DNA from: Sphingobium lactosutens
Lineage (GTDB): Bacteria; Pseudomonadota; Alphaproteobacteria; Sphingomonadales; Sphingomonadaceae
DNA: 64,000 nt
Assembly (NCBI RefSeq): GCF_013393185.1
Contig: NZ_QJQX01000029.1
Coordinates: forward strand, 1-64,000
Reading direction: 5' to 3'
Positions 10,240 to 18,988 of the stretch are shown piece by piece (position 1 is the stretch's first letter; every line of letters starts with the position of its first letter). Made by a program: the position numbers and the translations under genes. The notes below the pieces were generated by a model. That model saw only the letters and a program-made list of their open reading frames with translations, was not told the DNA's origin and did not search any database.

Positions 10240-10428
10240 TCAGGAATTCGGGCCATCCCGGCCATCGGGCTCTTTCGCCACGCCCTTGAAGGGCCTGCCG
10301 TCGTCCTTCACCGTCATGAAATGCCCCGTGCGCTCGTCGCGCTTCTGGTAATTGCCGTCGGGGCGCTGGAATTGGGTACGGCCAGTCACCGCCCCGCGAC
10401 GAAAATTGTTGCCCGTATTCTTGGCCAT
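10240..10428 (-). CDS. Small basic protein, unknown
   Basis: 62 residues from ATG 10428, which follows an AGGAGA ribosome site; the frame is open upstream to 10548 but overlaps the preceding gene. The sequence is rich in Arg, Lys and Gly, with TGRTQFQRPDGNYQKRD and DDGRPFKGVAKEPDGRDG, a pattern seen in small hypothetical proteins of accessory regions. There is no membrane segment and no known domain. It is the second gene of the five-gene operon. Confidence 0.6.
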   Translation of the reverse strand: MAKNTGNNFRRGAVTGRTQFQRPDGNYQKRDERTGHFMTVKDDGRPFKGVAKEPDGRDGPNS

Positions 10429-10444
10429 AAAATCTCCTATCGGA

Positions 10445-10705
10445 TCAGTTGAAGGTGTAGCGCTTCCACGGGATGGCGTGCTGCGGCACCCCGACGAGAA
10501 ACTTCGAGATGTCGGGCCGACCGAAATAGGTGGCCTGCCCGCTGGCATCCTGGGACATCAGGACAATCGGCATCCCCGGGAAGTAGCGCCCAAAGCCTTG
10601 AATCGCTCGCGAGGCTTCGCCGCGATTGCTGGTCACGTGGCGCTTCACCACGACGACCGCAAAGGTCACGCCCTGTTCCCGGATCACTGCACCTTCCAAC
10701 TGCAT
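10445..10705 (-). CDS. Conserved small hypothetical protein, first gene of the operon
   Basis: 86 residues, starting at ATG 10705 after an AAAGGA ribosome site (the frame itself opens at 10735). MQLEGAVIREQGVTFAVVVVKRHV and FPGMPIVLMSQDASGQATYFGRPDISKFL suggest a compact alpha/beta fold. I do not recognise a named family. It is the first gene of a leftward operon whose promoter region holds a perfect 20-bp palindrome shared with the divergent XRE regulator. Confidence 0.6.
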   Translation of the reverse strand: MQLEGAVIREQGVTFAVVVVKRHVTSNRGEASRAIQGFGRYFPGMPIVLMSQDASGQATYFGRPDISKFLVGVPQHAIPWKRYTFN

Positions 10706-10806
10706 TTCCAATCCTTTCGCCTGCGACTCGATCAACCGCGTGCCGTGGCACCCATATCCCGAATCCTTTCGCGCATGTCAACCATGCCAACTTTGTGTTG
10801 TGCTTA

Positions 10807-10826
10807 TCACAAACAATTGTTTGTGA
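10807..10826. promoter_or_regulatory. Perfect 20-bp palindrome between divergent operons
   Basis: TCACAAACAATTGTTTGTGA is its own reverse complement. It lies about 100 bases before the small-protein operon (start 10705) and 38 bases before the XRE regulator gene (10865). This is the expected place for the XRE protein to bind and control both directions. Binding is inferred. Confidence 0.75.
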
Positions 10827-10864
10827 CGTTGACGAGCGAAGGATAGCCTGTCACACCGCTTCCC

Positions 10865-11221
10865 ATGGAAGACATGGCAATCTACGCGCAGCTCGGGCGG
10901 GCAATGGCGGCCCGGCGCACGTCGCTCGGCCTTACTCAACAGGACATTGCCGACCGGATTGGCGTGTCCCGCGCGTCAATCGCCAACGTCGAGCGTGGCC
11001 GCCAGAAAGTGCTGTTGCACCAAGTCTACGCGATCGCGCGGGTGCTCGCCCTCAAATCGATCACGGACCTAGTGCCGGCCACGCTGCCGAAACCCGACAC
11101 TCCGTCGTCGGTTTCCATGCTGAACATCGATCCGGATGGCTTTTCCGAAGTGCAATTGTCGGATTTGGAGAGATTGGTCCGCAGCGCCCTGGGCCCTGAA
11201 AAGGTCGAAGCGCCGCGATGA
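10865..11221 (+). CDS. XRE-family transcriptional regulator
   Basis: 118 residues. The N-terminal helix-turn-helix (about 8-65: GRAMAARRTSLGLTQQDIADRIGVSRASIANVERGRQKV) is a standard Cro/C1 domain, followed by a C-terminal tail (PSSVSMLNIDPDGFSEVQLSDLERLVRSAL). Its stop overlaps the next start by ATGA, so it is co-translated with the metallopeptidase, as in ImmR-ImmA pairs where the protease cleaves the repressor to derepress the element. No clear ribosome site precedes ATG 10865; ATG 10874 is an alternative. The likely operator is the palindrome at 10807-10826. Confidence 0.85.
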   Translation: MEDMAIYAQLGRAMAARRTSLGLTQQDIADRIGVSRASIANVERGRQKVLLHQVYAIARVLALKSITDLVPATLPKPDTPSSVSMLNIDPDGFSEVQLSDLERLVRSALGPEKVEAPR

Positions 11222-11739
11222 CGACCTTCAAGCAACACGCCCGCGAAGAAGCACGCCGTATCCTGGCCGAATATGGTGACGTATCGATTCCCGTTCCCGT
11301 GGAAAAGATCATCAAGAAACGCGGGATACGGGTTCAATTTTCGCCGCTTGACCAGGAACTGTCCGGCATGGCGCTGATCAAGGACGGCGTCGGCATAGTG
11401 GGCGTCAATGCGCTGCATCATCCCAACCGGCAGAGGTTCACGATGGCGCACGAGCTTGGCCATCATGTCCTTCACCAGCATGAAATTGACGGCACCGCCC
11501 ATGTCGACAAGGGCTTCGCCATCCTGCTCCGCGATACAGAAGCATCGCAGGGAACAAATCGAATGGAAATCGAAGCAAATACCTTCGCCTCGGAACTGCT
11601 GATGCCAACGAAGTTGCTCGCTCCCCTGATCGACACAAAAGGGTTCGATTTGGATGATGTTGAACAGTTGCAGACGATCGCCAAGCGCTTCAAGGTGAGC
11701 ATGTCTGCGCTGCAATTCAGGTTGCTGGCCTTGAGCTGA
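11218..11739 (+). CDS. ImmA/IrrE-family metallopeptidase
   Basis: 173 residues with zinc-binding HELGHH (His about 78, Glu 79, His 82) and the downstream glutamate in EIEANTFASELLMP (about 117-126), all typical of ImmA/IrrE (COG2856). Family members cleave a paired XRE repressor, usually on DNA damage or another stress cue. The 4-base overlap with the XRE gene supports that pairing. The C-terminal helix-rich part (DDVEQLQTIAKRFKVSMSALQFRL) is the usual wHTH-like end. An exonuclease gene follows 17 bases later. Confidence 0.88.
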   Translation: MTTFKQHAREEARRILAEYGDVSIPVPVEKIIKKRGIRVQFSPLDQELSGMALIKDGVGIVGVNALHHPNRQRFTMAHELGHHVLHQHEIDGTAHVDKGFAILLRDTEASQGTNRMEIEANTFASELLMPTKLLAPLIDTKGFDLDDVEQLQTIAKRFKVSMSALQFRLLALS

Positions 11740-11756
11740 GCGAGTGGGGGGCTCCT

Positions 11757-13139
11757 GTGGCATTCATCTTCTATGATACCGAGACCACCGGGACGGACAC
11801 GCGCTTCGATCAGATTCTGCAATTCGCCGCGATAAAGACCGACGAAAATCTCGAAGAGATTGACCGGTTCGAGATCCGCTGCCGGTTGTTGCCGCATGTG
11901 ATCATGTCGCCGGGGGCGATGCTCGTAACCGGCGTTTCTATCGAGCAGGCAACCGATCCAAGCCTGCCGACCCATTATGCGATGGTCAGGGCCATTCGCG
12001 CAAAAATGCTCGAATGGGCGCCCGCGATTTTTGTCGGCTACAACAGCCTGGCATTTGACGAGGAATTGCTGCGGCAGGCGCAGTATCAGACCCTGCACAA
12101 CCCCTATCTGACGCAGCGCGAGGGGAATGCGCGCGCGGACGCGATGATGCTCGTCAAGGCGGTCGCCCAGTTCGAGCCCGAGTGCCTGGTCATTCCATCG
12201 AAGGCCAACGGTAGGCCGAACTTTAAGCTCGACCAACTCGCGCCGGCCAACGGTTTTGACCACAGCAATGCCCACGATGCGATGGCCGACGTCGAGGCCG
12301 TCATCCACATGTGCCGGATTATCGCCGACGGCGCGTCGGCCGAATGGTCGAACTTCATTCGCTTCTCGCAAAAGGCGGCGACCGAAGCCTTTCTCTTGGA
12401 CGGTGATCCCGTCCTGCTCAGTGAATTCTACAGCTTTGGTGGGCAGAAACACTTTCCCATAATCTGCGTCGGCGTCGATCGCGAGCAATCCACAAAGCAC
12501 CTGTGCTTCGACTTGAGCCATGATCCGGCGGCATTCGCGGCGATGCCCGATCATGCCTTGATGGCTTGCATCACCGATAGGCCCAAGCCTCTTCGCAAGG
12601 TCAAGATCAACGCGGCGCCAACGTTGCGGTCGATCGACGACGCACCGGCCTGGTCGCTTGGTGGCCTGTCGGAAGCGGAAATCGCGCATCGAGCGGCTGC
12701 CGTGCTTGCCGACGCCTCCTTCGTCGCCCGCCTCCTCGAGGCCTACGAAAGCTCGAAGATTCAGTATGACGAGCCGGAGCATGTCGAGCAGATGATCTAT
12801 GGCGCTTTTGCCTCGACGCCTGACGAACGGCTCATGGACCGGTTTCATGCCGCGCCCTGGCCGGATCGACATCTCTTGCTTTCACAATTCACCGAAAGCC
12901 GCTTCGCGCTGCTTGGCGCGCGGATCATCTACGCCGAAAGCCCGGCCCTGCTGCCGCCCGAACTGCAAGAATCCGTCCGCGCCCATGTTCGCGAACGCCT
13001 TCTATTTGAAGGCGACTGCAAATGGGGGACCATCGCGAAGGCGTTGGCCGAATGCGACGAGCACGAACTGAACGCGACACCAAATCAGGCCGAAATGCTG
13101 AGCCAATACCGGTCACTGCTGCAAACGCTGGCTATATAG
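11757..13139 (+). CDS. Exodeoxyribonuclease I-like DEDDh exonuclease
   Basis: 460 residues from GTG 11757. The N-terminus is a DEDDh exonuclease: FYDTETTGTDTRFDQILQFAAI (motif Exo I), then FVGYNSLAFDEELLRQAQY (Exo II), and NAHDAMADVEAVIHMCRII (Exo III with its His). The remainder resembles the SH3-like and helical regions of exodeoxyribonuclease I (SbcB), which digests single-stranded DNA 3' to 5', though with low similarity. It follows the regulator and metallopeptidase closely and in the same direction, so the three are probably one operon. The role on the element (recombination, defence or transfer) is not known. Confidence 0.82.
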   Translation: MAFIFYDTETTGTDTRFDQILQFAAIKTDENLEEIDRFEIRCRLLPHVIMSPGAMLVTGVSIEQATDPSLPTHYAMVRAIRAKMLEWAPAIFVGYNSLAFDEELLRQAQYQTLHNPYLTQREGNARADAMMLVKAVAQFEPECLVIPSKANGRPNFKLDQLAPANGFDHSNAHDAMADVEAVIHMCRIIADGASAEWSNFIRFSQKAATEAFLLDGDPVLLSEFYSFGGQKHFPIICVGVDREQSTKHLCFDLSHDPAAFAAMPDHALMACITDRPKPLRKVKINAAPTLRSIDDAPAWSLGGLSEAEIAHRAAAVLADASFVARLLEAYESSKIQYDEPEHVEQMIYGAFASTPDERLMDRFHAAPWPDRHLLLSQFTESRFALLGARIIYAESPALLPPELQESVRAHVRERLLFEGDCKWGTIAKALAECDEHELNATPNQAEMLSQYRSLLQTLAI

Positions 13140-13260
13140 AAGGGGGATTGCGAGCTTCCCAGTGCGCCTCTGAGGTCCGCTTACGTTTAATTGCGCTCGT
13201 TCCGGTCAATTTCGGTGACGACACATCGGTGGCTGCGCGAGCGGCAGCGCCCATCCATCC

Positions 13261-16023
13261 TCAGCTTAGTCCCGCCCCCACAGCTTTTCCGGCTGCTGGC
13301 GTCGATATGGCTACTTGCGCGGTGGCGGTCTGAACCTGACCGGCACGCTCATTGATCGCGGATACCAGCTTGCCGCGATTATTGGTGAAAATCGCAACGG
13401 ATTCCTTCGCTCGGGAAATCCCGACATAGAATGACTTTTGGTTGATAAGGTTGGTGGCGCGACTGTCGGCATGGATCATGACATGATCGGCGGTGCGGCC
13501 TTGGGCGGCAAAAGCGGTTTCGACATAAGAATGGGCAATATGTCGGTCGCGGGCAGCGTCGAGGTTCAGCGTTTCGGTCCTGCCATGTGTGGTCTGGATC
13601 GTGGCGGTGCGGTTAAGTTCGTCCACGGCGACCACTTCGCCCCGCCCGCCGTTGATCCGGCCTGCTTGCCGATCATTGCGGGTGAATCGAATACTGTCGC
13701 CGGTTTTCAGGTCCAGCGGTTGCGGCGTGAACGTCTGCACCTTGCCTGCCCCCCATTGCCGCAACCGCCAATCCACCTCGCGCCCATCCTCCGATTTGAG
13801 CGCAATGGCGGCTTTGGCCGGGTCGATGCTCTCCACCCTGTAGGCTGCGCCGCGCGTCACGCCCTTGTCGGCATAGTCGCGCGTGAAGCGGACCACATCG
13901 CCCTTGTCGTAGCTCAGGGGATCGCGCGCTTCGGCACGGGTCAGCCCTTTGTTGGCGAGACTCTGCACGGTGACGGCGGGGCCGGTCAGTGCCCCCGATC
14001 TGGAAAGCGCGGCGCGAATGTCGGCGGTCAGCGCGTCGCGACCTTCGCGCGACGGCTCGATAACAAGGGTGCGGGCACGGCTGGCCTTATCCAGCGCCGC
14101 ATACCGCTCGGCAATGGCGACGAAGCGTTCGGCGCGGTCGGCATCCTCGACAATCTGGCCGCCGCCATTATCCAGTGCGGCGAGAGCCTTCTTCGCATCG
14201 CCCTCGATGGACGCCAGCACGGCCTCCTTGGTGGATTCATTGGCCTGCCGCACGATCTCGGCCAGCTTGGCGGTTTCCATGCCCGCGCCCTGCAACTGCG
14301 CGAACGCCGCGCCCGCCTCGACCGCTCCCAACTGCTTCACATCGCCGACAAGGATGACGCGGGCATCATGCTTGTCGGCCAGGTCGAACAGCCGGGCGGT
14401 ATCGCGGGCGGATAATAAAGAAGCCTCGTCCACGATCCACGCGGCGGGCTGGCCGGGTTGGGACCGCTCCGGTGACAACAGATGCCGTGCGACGGTATCG
14501 CCGCGCGTGCCCAGTGCCTCGCCCAACACCATCGCCGCCGATGCGGTGGGAGCCAATGCCGTCAACGCCACTCCGCGCGCCTCGGCTTCATGGGCAAAGG
14601 TCGCCAAGACGGTCGTGGTCTTGGCGGTGCCCGCGTAACCCTGCAAAGCGGTAATCCGGTTGCGGCTGGTCAATAGCTGCTCGGTGGCGGCGCGCTGATC
14701 CGCGTTCCAACCGAAACCTGCCCGTTCCGCCTGTGCCGATGCGGCAGCGATGGCCTTGGCGGCAGCAAGCTCTGACGCGATGGGCACGAACACGCCGCGC
14801 CCTTCCGCCTCGATCCGCAGCATCTTGGATTCGGTTTCGACATTCTGGCGGGTGGTGAACCCCGCAAACTCCGCGCCGCGCCGATCCTGAAAGCTCCGGT
14901 CGATCAACTCGCCCTGTTTCGTCGCCGCCTCTATAGCGGTCCCGATTTGCGCATAACCGATCTTGCCCAGCCCGATCCGTCCAGCTTCCTCCTGCAAGGC
15001 GGCGGCGGAAAACACCGATTGCCGTTCGCCCAGCTTGTCGGCGGCTTGGGCAACGGCGCGAGCGGCGGCTCCGTCGCCCTGCATTTCTATATCGGCGCGA
15101 CGGGAAGGGTCGGCGGCTTTGCCCTCGGCCTGTTCGATCATCGCCAGACGCGCCTCTGGTTCAAACCCGGCCTTGCTCGCCGTCTCGCGCCAGTCTGCCA
15201 CAAGGGAGGCATGATCGGTCGCGACCTTGGCTTGCCGGGTGTCGAGCGTGGCGACCTGTTTCTCAACGGCGCTGGCCGTATCGCGGGACGCGCCGCGTTC
15301 CGCCAATGCCGTCTCGATCTCGGCGCTGCGGGTGCTGAACGCGGTCATCACCTCGGCGGAAACGCCTTTTATCTCGAACAGCGAGTCCTTGCCCGTTTCG
15401 ATCTCATAGCCCAGTTCGCGCACCTTCAAGGCCAGTTCCTGCCGGTAGATCGCACCGATCTGCTTTTGGAGCTGGTAGATGGCGCGCGGCTCAAGGCTGC
15501 GCCAAACGCTATCCTCGTCCCGCGTCGCGTTCATGATGACATTGTGCGTATGAAGCTGCGGGTCTTGGGCGCGGCTGGTGCCGTGTTGGAAACTGGCGAT
15601 CACAAGATTGTTGGTAGCCTCGCGGGTGACGGTGCCGCCGTCTCGGACGCGAGTGGCGGCCATATGTTTCTCGACATGGGCCATTGCGGTTCTGACTGCT
15701 TCGCCATGCGCGGCGATCAACCGCCGATCGCCCGCCACCTCGGCCATGATGGAAATTGACTTGGGCGCGCTCAATGTCACGTCCCAGCCGGGGCGATGCT
15801 CAAGCTGGCCGTTGCGAAAGGTGCCAAGCTGTTGCTCGCTGATCCTGCCATCCAGCAAGGCGCGGAACTGGTCGCGGTCCACCTCGCCGGACAGGCCCAA
15901 CGCCTCCGCGCCCGCGCCGTGCCATTCGGAGGGCGAAAGCCCGCCTTCCGAATAATAATCGTCGGCCTCATAATAGCTGCTGGCCTGCGCCGAACTGGTC
16001 AGCGCCGATACTGACGCCACCAT
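13261..16023 (-). CDS. MobF-family relaxase with RecD-like helicase domain (TraA/TrwC-like)
   Basis: About 920 residues. The N-terminal relaxase domain has paired tyrosines (SSYYEADDYY, within the first 25 residues), WDVTLSAPKSISI, and the metal-binding histidines PQLHTHNVIMN (about 158-160). The C-terminal helicase has Walker A LQGYAGTAKTTT (about 462-471), WIVDEASLL, and a UvrD-like C-terminal motif (YVETAFAAQGRT, YVGISRAKESV). This protein nicks oriT and unwinds the strand for conjugal transfer. ATG 16023 overlaps the coupling-protein stop (TGATG), and a GTG at 16026 is an alternative. It is the last gene of a mobilisation operon and runs convergently with the exonuclease gene. A canonical mating-pore set is not in the window. 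Confidence 0.92.
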   Translation of the reverse strand: MVASVSALTSSAQASSYYEADDYYSEGGLSPSEWHGAGAEALGLSGEVDRDQFRALLDGRISEQQLGTFRNGQLEHRPGWDVTLSAPKSISIMAEVAGDRRLIAAHGEAVRTAMAHVEKHMAATRVRDGGTVTREATNNLVIASFQHGTSRAQDPQLHTHNVIMNATRDEDSVWRSLEPRAIYQLQKQIGAIYRQELALKVRELGYEIETGKDSLFEIKGVSAEVMTAFSTRSAEIETALAERGASRDTASAVEKQVATLDTRQAKVATDHASLVADWRETASKAGFEPEARLAMIEQAEGKAADPSRRADIEMQGDGAAARAVAQAADKLGERQSVFSAAALQEEAGRIGLGKIGYAQIGTAIEAATKQGELIDRSFQDRRGAEFAGFTTRQNVETESKMLRIEAEGRGVFVPIASELAAAKAIAAASAQAERAGFGWNADQRAATEQLLTSRNRITALQGYAGTAKTTTVLATFAHEAEARGVALTALAPTASAAMVLGEALGTRGDTVARHLLSPERSQPGQPAAWIVDEASLLSARDTARLFDLADKHDARVILVGDVKQLGAVEAGAAFAQLQGAGMETAKLAEIVRQANESTKEAVLASIEGDAKKALAALDNGGGQIVEDADRAERFVAIAERYAALDKASRARTLVIEPSREGRDALTADIRAALSRSGALTGPAVTVQSLANKGLTRAEARDPLSYDKGDVVRFTRDYADKGVTRGAAYRVESIDPAKAAIALKSEDGREVDWRLRQWGAGKVQTFTPQPLDLKTGDSIRFTRNDRQAGRINGGRGEVVAVDELNRTATIQTTHGRTETLNLDAARDRHIAHSYVETAFAAQGRTADHVMIHADSRATNLINQKSFYVGISRAKESVAIFTNNRGKLVSAINERAGQVQTATAQVAISTPAAGKAVGAGLS

Positions 16024-17858
16024 CACACCGGCCCTTCGCTGGCGGGTGATAGCGGGGGCGGCGGCGGCGCGGGCGCGACGGCTTCCGGCCGCTTCCAGAG
16101 CGTGGTGTCGGGATCGCCCGCAATGAATCCAGGTTGGCGGGGTTCGCCGCGCCGCGCGACATGATCGGCGGTGAGCCTGATCCGTGCCACCGGCAAGCCA
16201 TCCGGGAATAGTAGGAAGCCCTCGAACTTGGGCAGGCGCAATTCGCTTTCCAGCACGGCGGGCCGCATCTTGCGCATCCGTCCCAAGGTGGTGCGGGCTT
16301 CGTCATCGCCCTCGGCCAGCGCGTCGGTCATGGTCTGGATTTCGACCTCGCACTCGCCGATGGTCTGGCTCGCCCATTGCCGGGTTTCGCTATCGATGGT
16401 TTGCAGGAACAGCTTGGTATTGCAGCATCCCAGCATGGATTCGGCGATCTGCGGCCCATAGCGATGCCGCATTTGGCCCAGCGCCTGAAAGGTCAGCACC
16501 ACGGCGGCCCCGAATTTGCGTCCTTCGGGCAGGAGCCGCGCCAGATTATCGACGCGGGGCAGGTCGGCCAGCTCGTCCAGCACGAACCAGATGCGCCGGT
16601 CGGGGGAGGGGGGAAGCCCCAGCACGGCGCTGGCCGCGCATTCCAGCCAGCAGGCGAGCAAAGGTTTCGACGCCTCGAAATAATCCTCCTTGCGGGGGAC
16701 GAAAATCCACGGGCGCGCCCCGGTGCGCTTATCCAGCCCGTGAATGAAGTCCCGGAAGGCGAAAGGTTCGTCGCCGCTGCCATCCGCGCGGAGGAACTGG
16801 ATCAGGTTCGCGGCCTTGGCGAGCATGAACAACACGCTGCCCGTTGCCCGGTCGGCATCCTCGGCGAAGGTCCGCGCTGACGAACTGCCCGCCAGCCAGA
16901 TTTTGAGGTCGTCTTTCGTCCGGTCCTGAAGCGCGTCCAACAGGTCCGGCAAGGTGCCTTTGCCTTCCCGCCACAAGGCGCGGATCATATTGGCGACAAG
17001 GATGCGGCTGGTTTCCAGCCACACGTCGCGGTCACTCTGACCCGTCTCGGTGATAAGCTGATGCGCGATGCGGTCGGCGTCGGCGGGATGGGCGATCTCG
17101 GCGAAGGGCGACCAGAAGGCGCATCGGGCGTCGAAGGGGTTGAGGATCACGTCGCCGCGTTCGGGACGGTAGTAATGCGCAATGAACTCGCCGCTGGTGT
17201 CGTAAACCAAGGCAGCTTCGCCGCGTGCCTCGATCCCGTCGAGCAACTGACGCAGCGCGGTGGTCTTGCCGCTGCCGGTCGTGCCAATCATCGACAAGTG
17301 CCGGGTTTCCAGCCTCGACGGGATCGGCACCGTGCCGATGGCGAGCGCGCGGGAATCTGCTTCGGCGCCGGTCATCTTGGCAAGCTGCTTCTCGGTCGTG
17401 ACCAAGGTTCCGGCGATGACGCGATCCCGCAAGGCGCGTTCATGCCGCCGTCGGACGGCTCCGCGAAACAGAAACAGGCAGGACAGCCAAGCGACGAAGC
17501 CGAGTCCGCCGCCGCGCTTGGCATCAGCATAGGCCATCTCAACCGACTGTCGGCAATAGGGATGCGCGATCACGGCGCGGGCGGACCGACCGGGATAGGT
17601 CTGTCCGCCAATGCGGACGCTTACCTCGGCATCGGCGAACGTGCCCGAAGCTAGCCACAGCTTTGCCCTCGCCACGGACCAGGCGGAAAGGGCATCCAGC
17701 CTGTCCTGATCCAGCGTCGCATAAGGCGCGGCGACCGCGCCCAGGGCAACTGATGATAGCATGATACCGGCCTGCCGCTTGAAGCGGGACCATTGGTTGC
17801 CGCGATATTGCCGCCGCAAGGCGTCTGCGTGGATACGGCGATCATGGGGTTGTGTCAT
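16023..17858 (-). CDS. Conjugal transfer coupling protein (TraD/VirD4 family)
   Basis: 611 residues with two N-terminal membrane segments (about 30-48 and 117-134), then the TrwB/TraD ATPase: Walker A IGTTGSGKTT (about 191-200), Walker B IWFVLDELADL, and the VVLTFQALGQMRHRYG segment characteristic of type IV coupling proteins. It links the relaxosome to the secretion channel at the inner membrane. The start overlaps the small mobilisation gene by ATGA and the end overlaps the relaxase start, so the three are one operon. The C-terminal tail is proline-rich (APAPPPPPLSP). Confidence 0.92.
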   Translation of the reverse strand: MTQPHDRRIHADALRRQYRGNQWSRFKRQAGIMLSSVALGAVAAPYATLDQDRLDALSAWSVARAKLWLASGTFADAEVSVRIGGQTYPGRSARAVIAHPYCRQSVEMAYADAKRGGGLGFVAWLSCLFLFRGAVRRRHERALRDRVIAGTLVTTEKQLAKMTGAEADSRALAIGTVPIPSRLETRHLSMIGTTGSGKTTALRQLLDGIEARGEAALVYDTSGEFIAHYYRPERGDVILNPFDARCAFWSPFAEIAHPADADRIAHQLITETGQSDRDVWLETSRILVANMIRALWREGKGTLPDLLDALQDRTKDDLKIWLAGSSSARTFAEDADRATGSVLFMLAKAANLIQFLRADGSGDEPFAFRDFIHGLDKRTGARPWIFVPRKEDYFEASKPLLACWLECAASAVLGLPPSPDRRIWFVLDELADLPRVDNLARLLPEGRKFGAAVVLTFQALGQMRHRYGPQIAESMLGCCNTKLFLQTIDSETRQWASQTIGECEVEIQTMTDALAEGDDEARTTLGRMRKMRPAVLESELRLPKFEGFLLFPDGLPVARIRLTADHVARRGEPRQPGFIAGDPDTTLWKRPEAVAPAPPPPPLSPASEGPV

Positions 17859-18226
17859 GGCCGCTTCTCCTGCGAGAGTCGGCGCTGGCGGTCATAGGCG
17901 GCGTTGATCTCGGCGGTGATGACCTCATCGCTCTTGCGCGCACCTGTCGCCGCGCTGCGGGCGTAGCAATAGGCGGCGCAGGCGGTGAACAGGGCCCGGT
18001 CCAGCATCCGCTCGACATCGACCATACGGGTGCTGACTGATGCCAGTTCGGCGACCATTTCACTATTGCCAGTGTCGCGGGTTGGCGGGCTTATCTGTGT
18101 CGCTATCCCGGCTTTGACGCTACGCTGGAGCATCGCATAGGCGCTGATGCCCTGCCGTTCGGCTAGCGTCCGAAGGGTCTTGTCGAGCGCCACGGGCAGG
18201 CGGAGGGTGTGACGGACCAGCTTCAT
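17855..18226 (-). CDS. Small mobilisation accessory protein (MobC/RHH-like)
   Basis: 123 residues starting at ATG 18226 (the upstream extension to 18352 is probably noncoding). MKLVRHTLRLPVALDKTLRTLAERQGISAYAMLQRSVKAG looks like a ribbon-helix-helix DNA-binding domain, followed by a helical region that could dimerise. Proteins of this size at the head of a relaxase operon usually bind oriT and recruit the relaxase. It overlaps the coupling-protein start by ATGA. The region just upstream holds repeats suitable as its binding sites. Confidence 0.7.
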   Translation of the reverse strand: MKLVRHTLRLPVALDKTLRTLAERQGISAYAMLQRSVKAGIATQISPPTRDTGNSEMVAELASVSTRMVDVERMLDRALFTACAAYCYARSAATGARKSDEVITAEINAAYDRQRRLSQEKRP

Positions 18227-18433
18227 AGCCCGCCTCCAACGCGACAGCGATCCGCTGTCTCGGAAAGTGGCGGAAATCCGCGCTTTGCAGACCGACGAGA
18301 AACGGCGCTGTCGGATCGCTGTCCCGAAAAATGGCGAAAAAGCTGGATGCACCCGTGCGTGAGGTGTGTATCTGAATTGCTGGCTCGATGCGTAGCATCG
18401 TAGCCCAACAAAATTGCCTCATGGGCGACCGGC
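18227..18433. other. Candidate origin-of-transfer region
   Basis: The 207 bases ahead of the mobilisation operon carry no convincing gene. They do carry a 24-bp imperfect direct repeat (18253-18276 and 18317-18340, beginning CGCTGTC, about 20 of 24 matches) and a hairpin with arms CGATGC and GCATCG (18386-18400). A GGTGTGTATCTG segment (18363-18374) loosely resembles MobF nick regions. Position and repeats suggest oriT, but the nick site is unproven. Confidence 0.4.
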
Positions 18434-18988
18434 TCAGACATGGTCCGGCCCTTTCCGGCTATAGGATGGCTGCACCGGTTCCGACTCTCCGAACTGTTCC
18501 GTCACCCATAGGGCGATTACCTCGCGGGCCGCCCGGTCAGCGTTGCGCCGGTCGATCTCCCGGTGGGGGCGGGGCTGGTCGTAAAGGCCATGCTCGACGA
18601 TCCAGTCACGAATGGCCCGCTCGACAGCTTCCTGCACCCGTCTGTCGAGCCGGTCGGCTTCGACGGGATCGAGATGCGCGGTCACGCCGGGAGACTCGAT
18701 CAATCCGCCAAGCGGAAGATAGCTCGTGCCCGCCTTCTGCAACGGGCCGTCGATACGCACGGTCGAAACCTCGCCCCGGTGGGCATAGAGCGACGGACGC
18801 TCGTTCAAATGCCAATGTGCGATGGAGCAACGATAGGTCTCGCCGTCCTCGCCTTCGGCAAGCAGCTTCTTGATGAGCGGCAAGGCGATGCAGGCGGTGC
18901 GATAGTCGGCGGTGAAGCGCAGAGTGACCTTGCGGCCCGTCCAGAGGGAATCGGCAAGCCGATCCAAGGTGCGATGGAAAATGAGCAT
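18434..18988 (-). CDS. Hypothetical element protein
   Basis: 184 residues from ATG 18988, preceded by AAAGGA 6 bases upstream (the frame extends to 19027 without a better start). The N-terminal half is a mixed alpha/beta region (MLIFHRTLDRLADSLWTGRKVTLRFTADYRTACIALPLIKKLL) and the C-terminal half is charged and helical (DRLDRRVQEAVERAIRDWIVEHGLY). I do not recognise a family. It lies between the AlpA-like gene and the putative oriT on the same strand as the transfer genes, so an accessory transfer or maintenance role is possible. Confidence 0.6.
   Translation of the reverse strand: MLIFHRTLDRLADSLWTGRKVTLRFTADYRTACIALPLIKKLLAEGEDGETYRCSIAHWHLNERPSLYAHRGEVSTVRIDGPLQKAGTSYLPLGGLIESPGVTAHLDPVEADRLDRRVQEAVERAIRDWIVEHGLYDQPRPHREIDRRNADRAAREVIALWVTEQFGESEPVQPSYSRKGPDHV

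Noticed and set aside
11472-12872. A 466-residue minus-strand frame across the exonuclease gene
   Set aside because: The plus strand encodes DEDDh motifs in frame with a GTG start. The minus frame has no recognisable domain.
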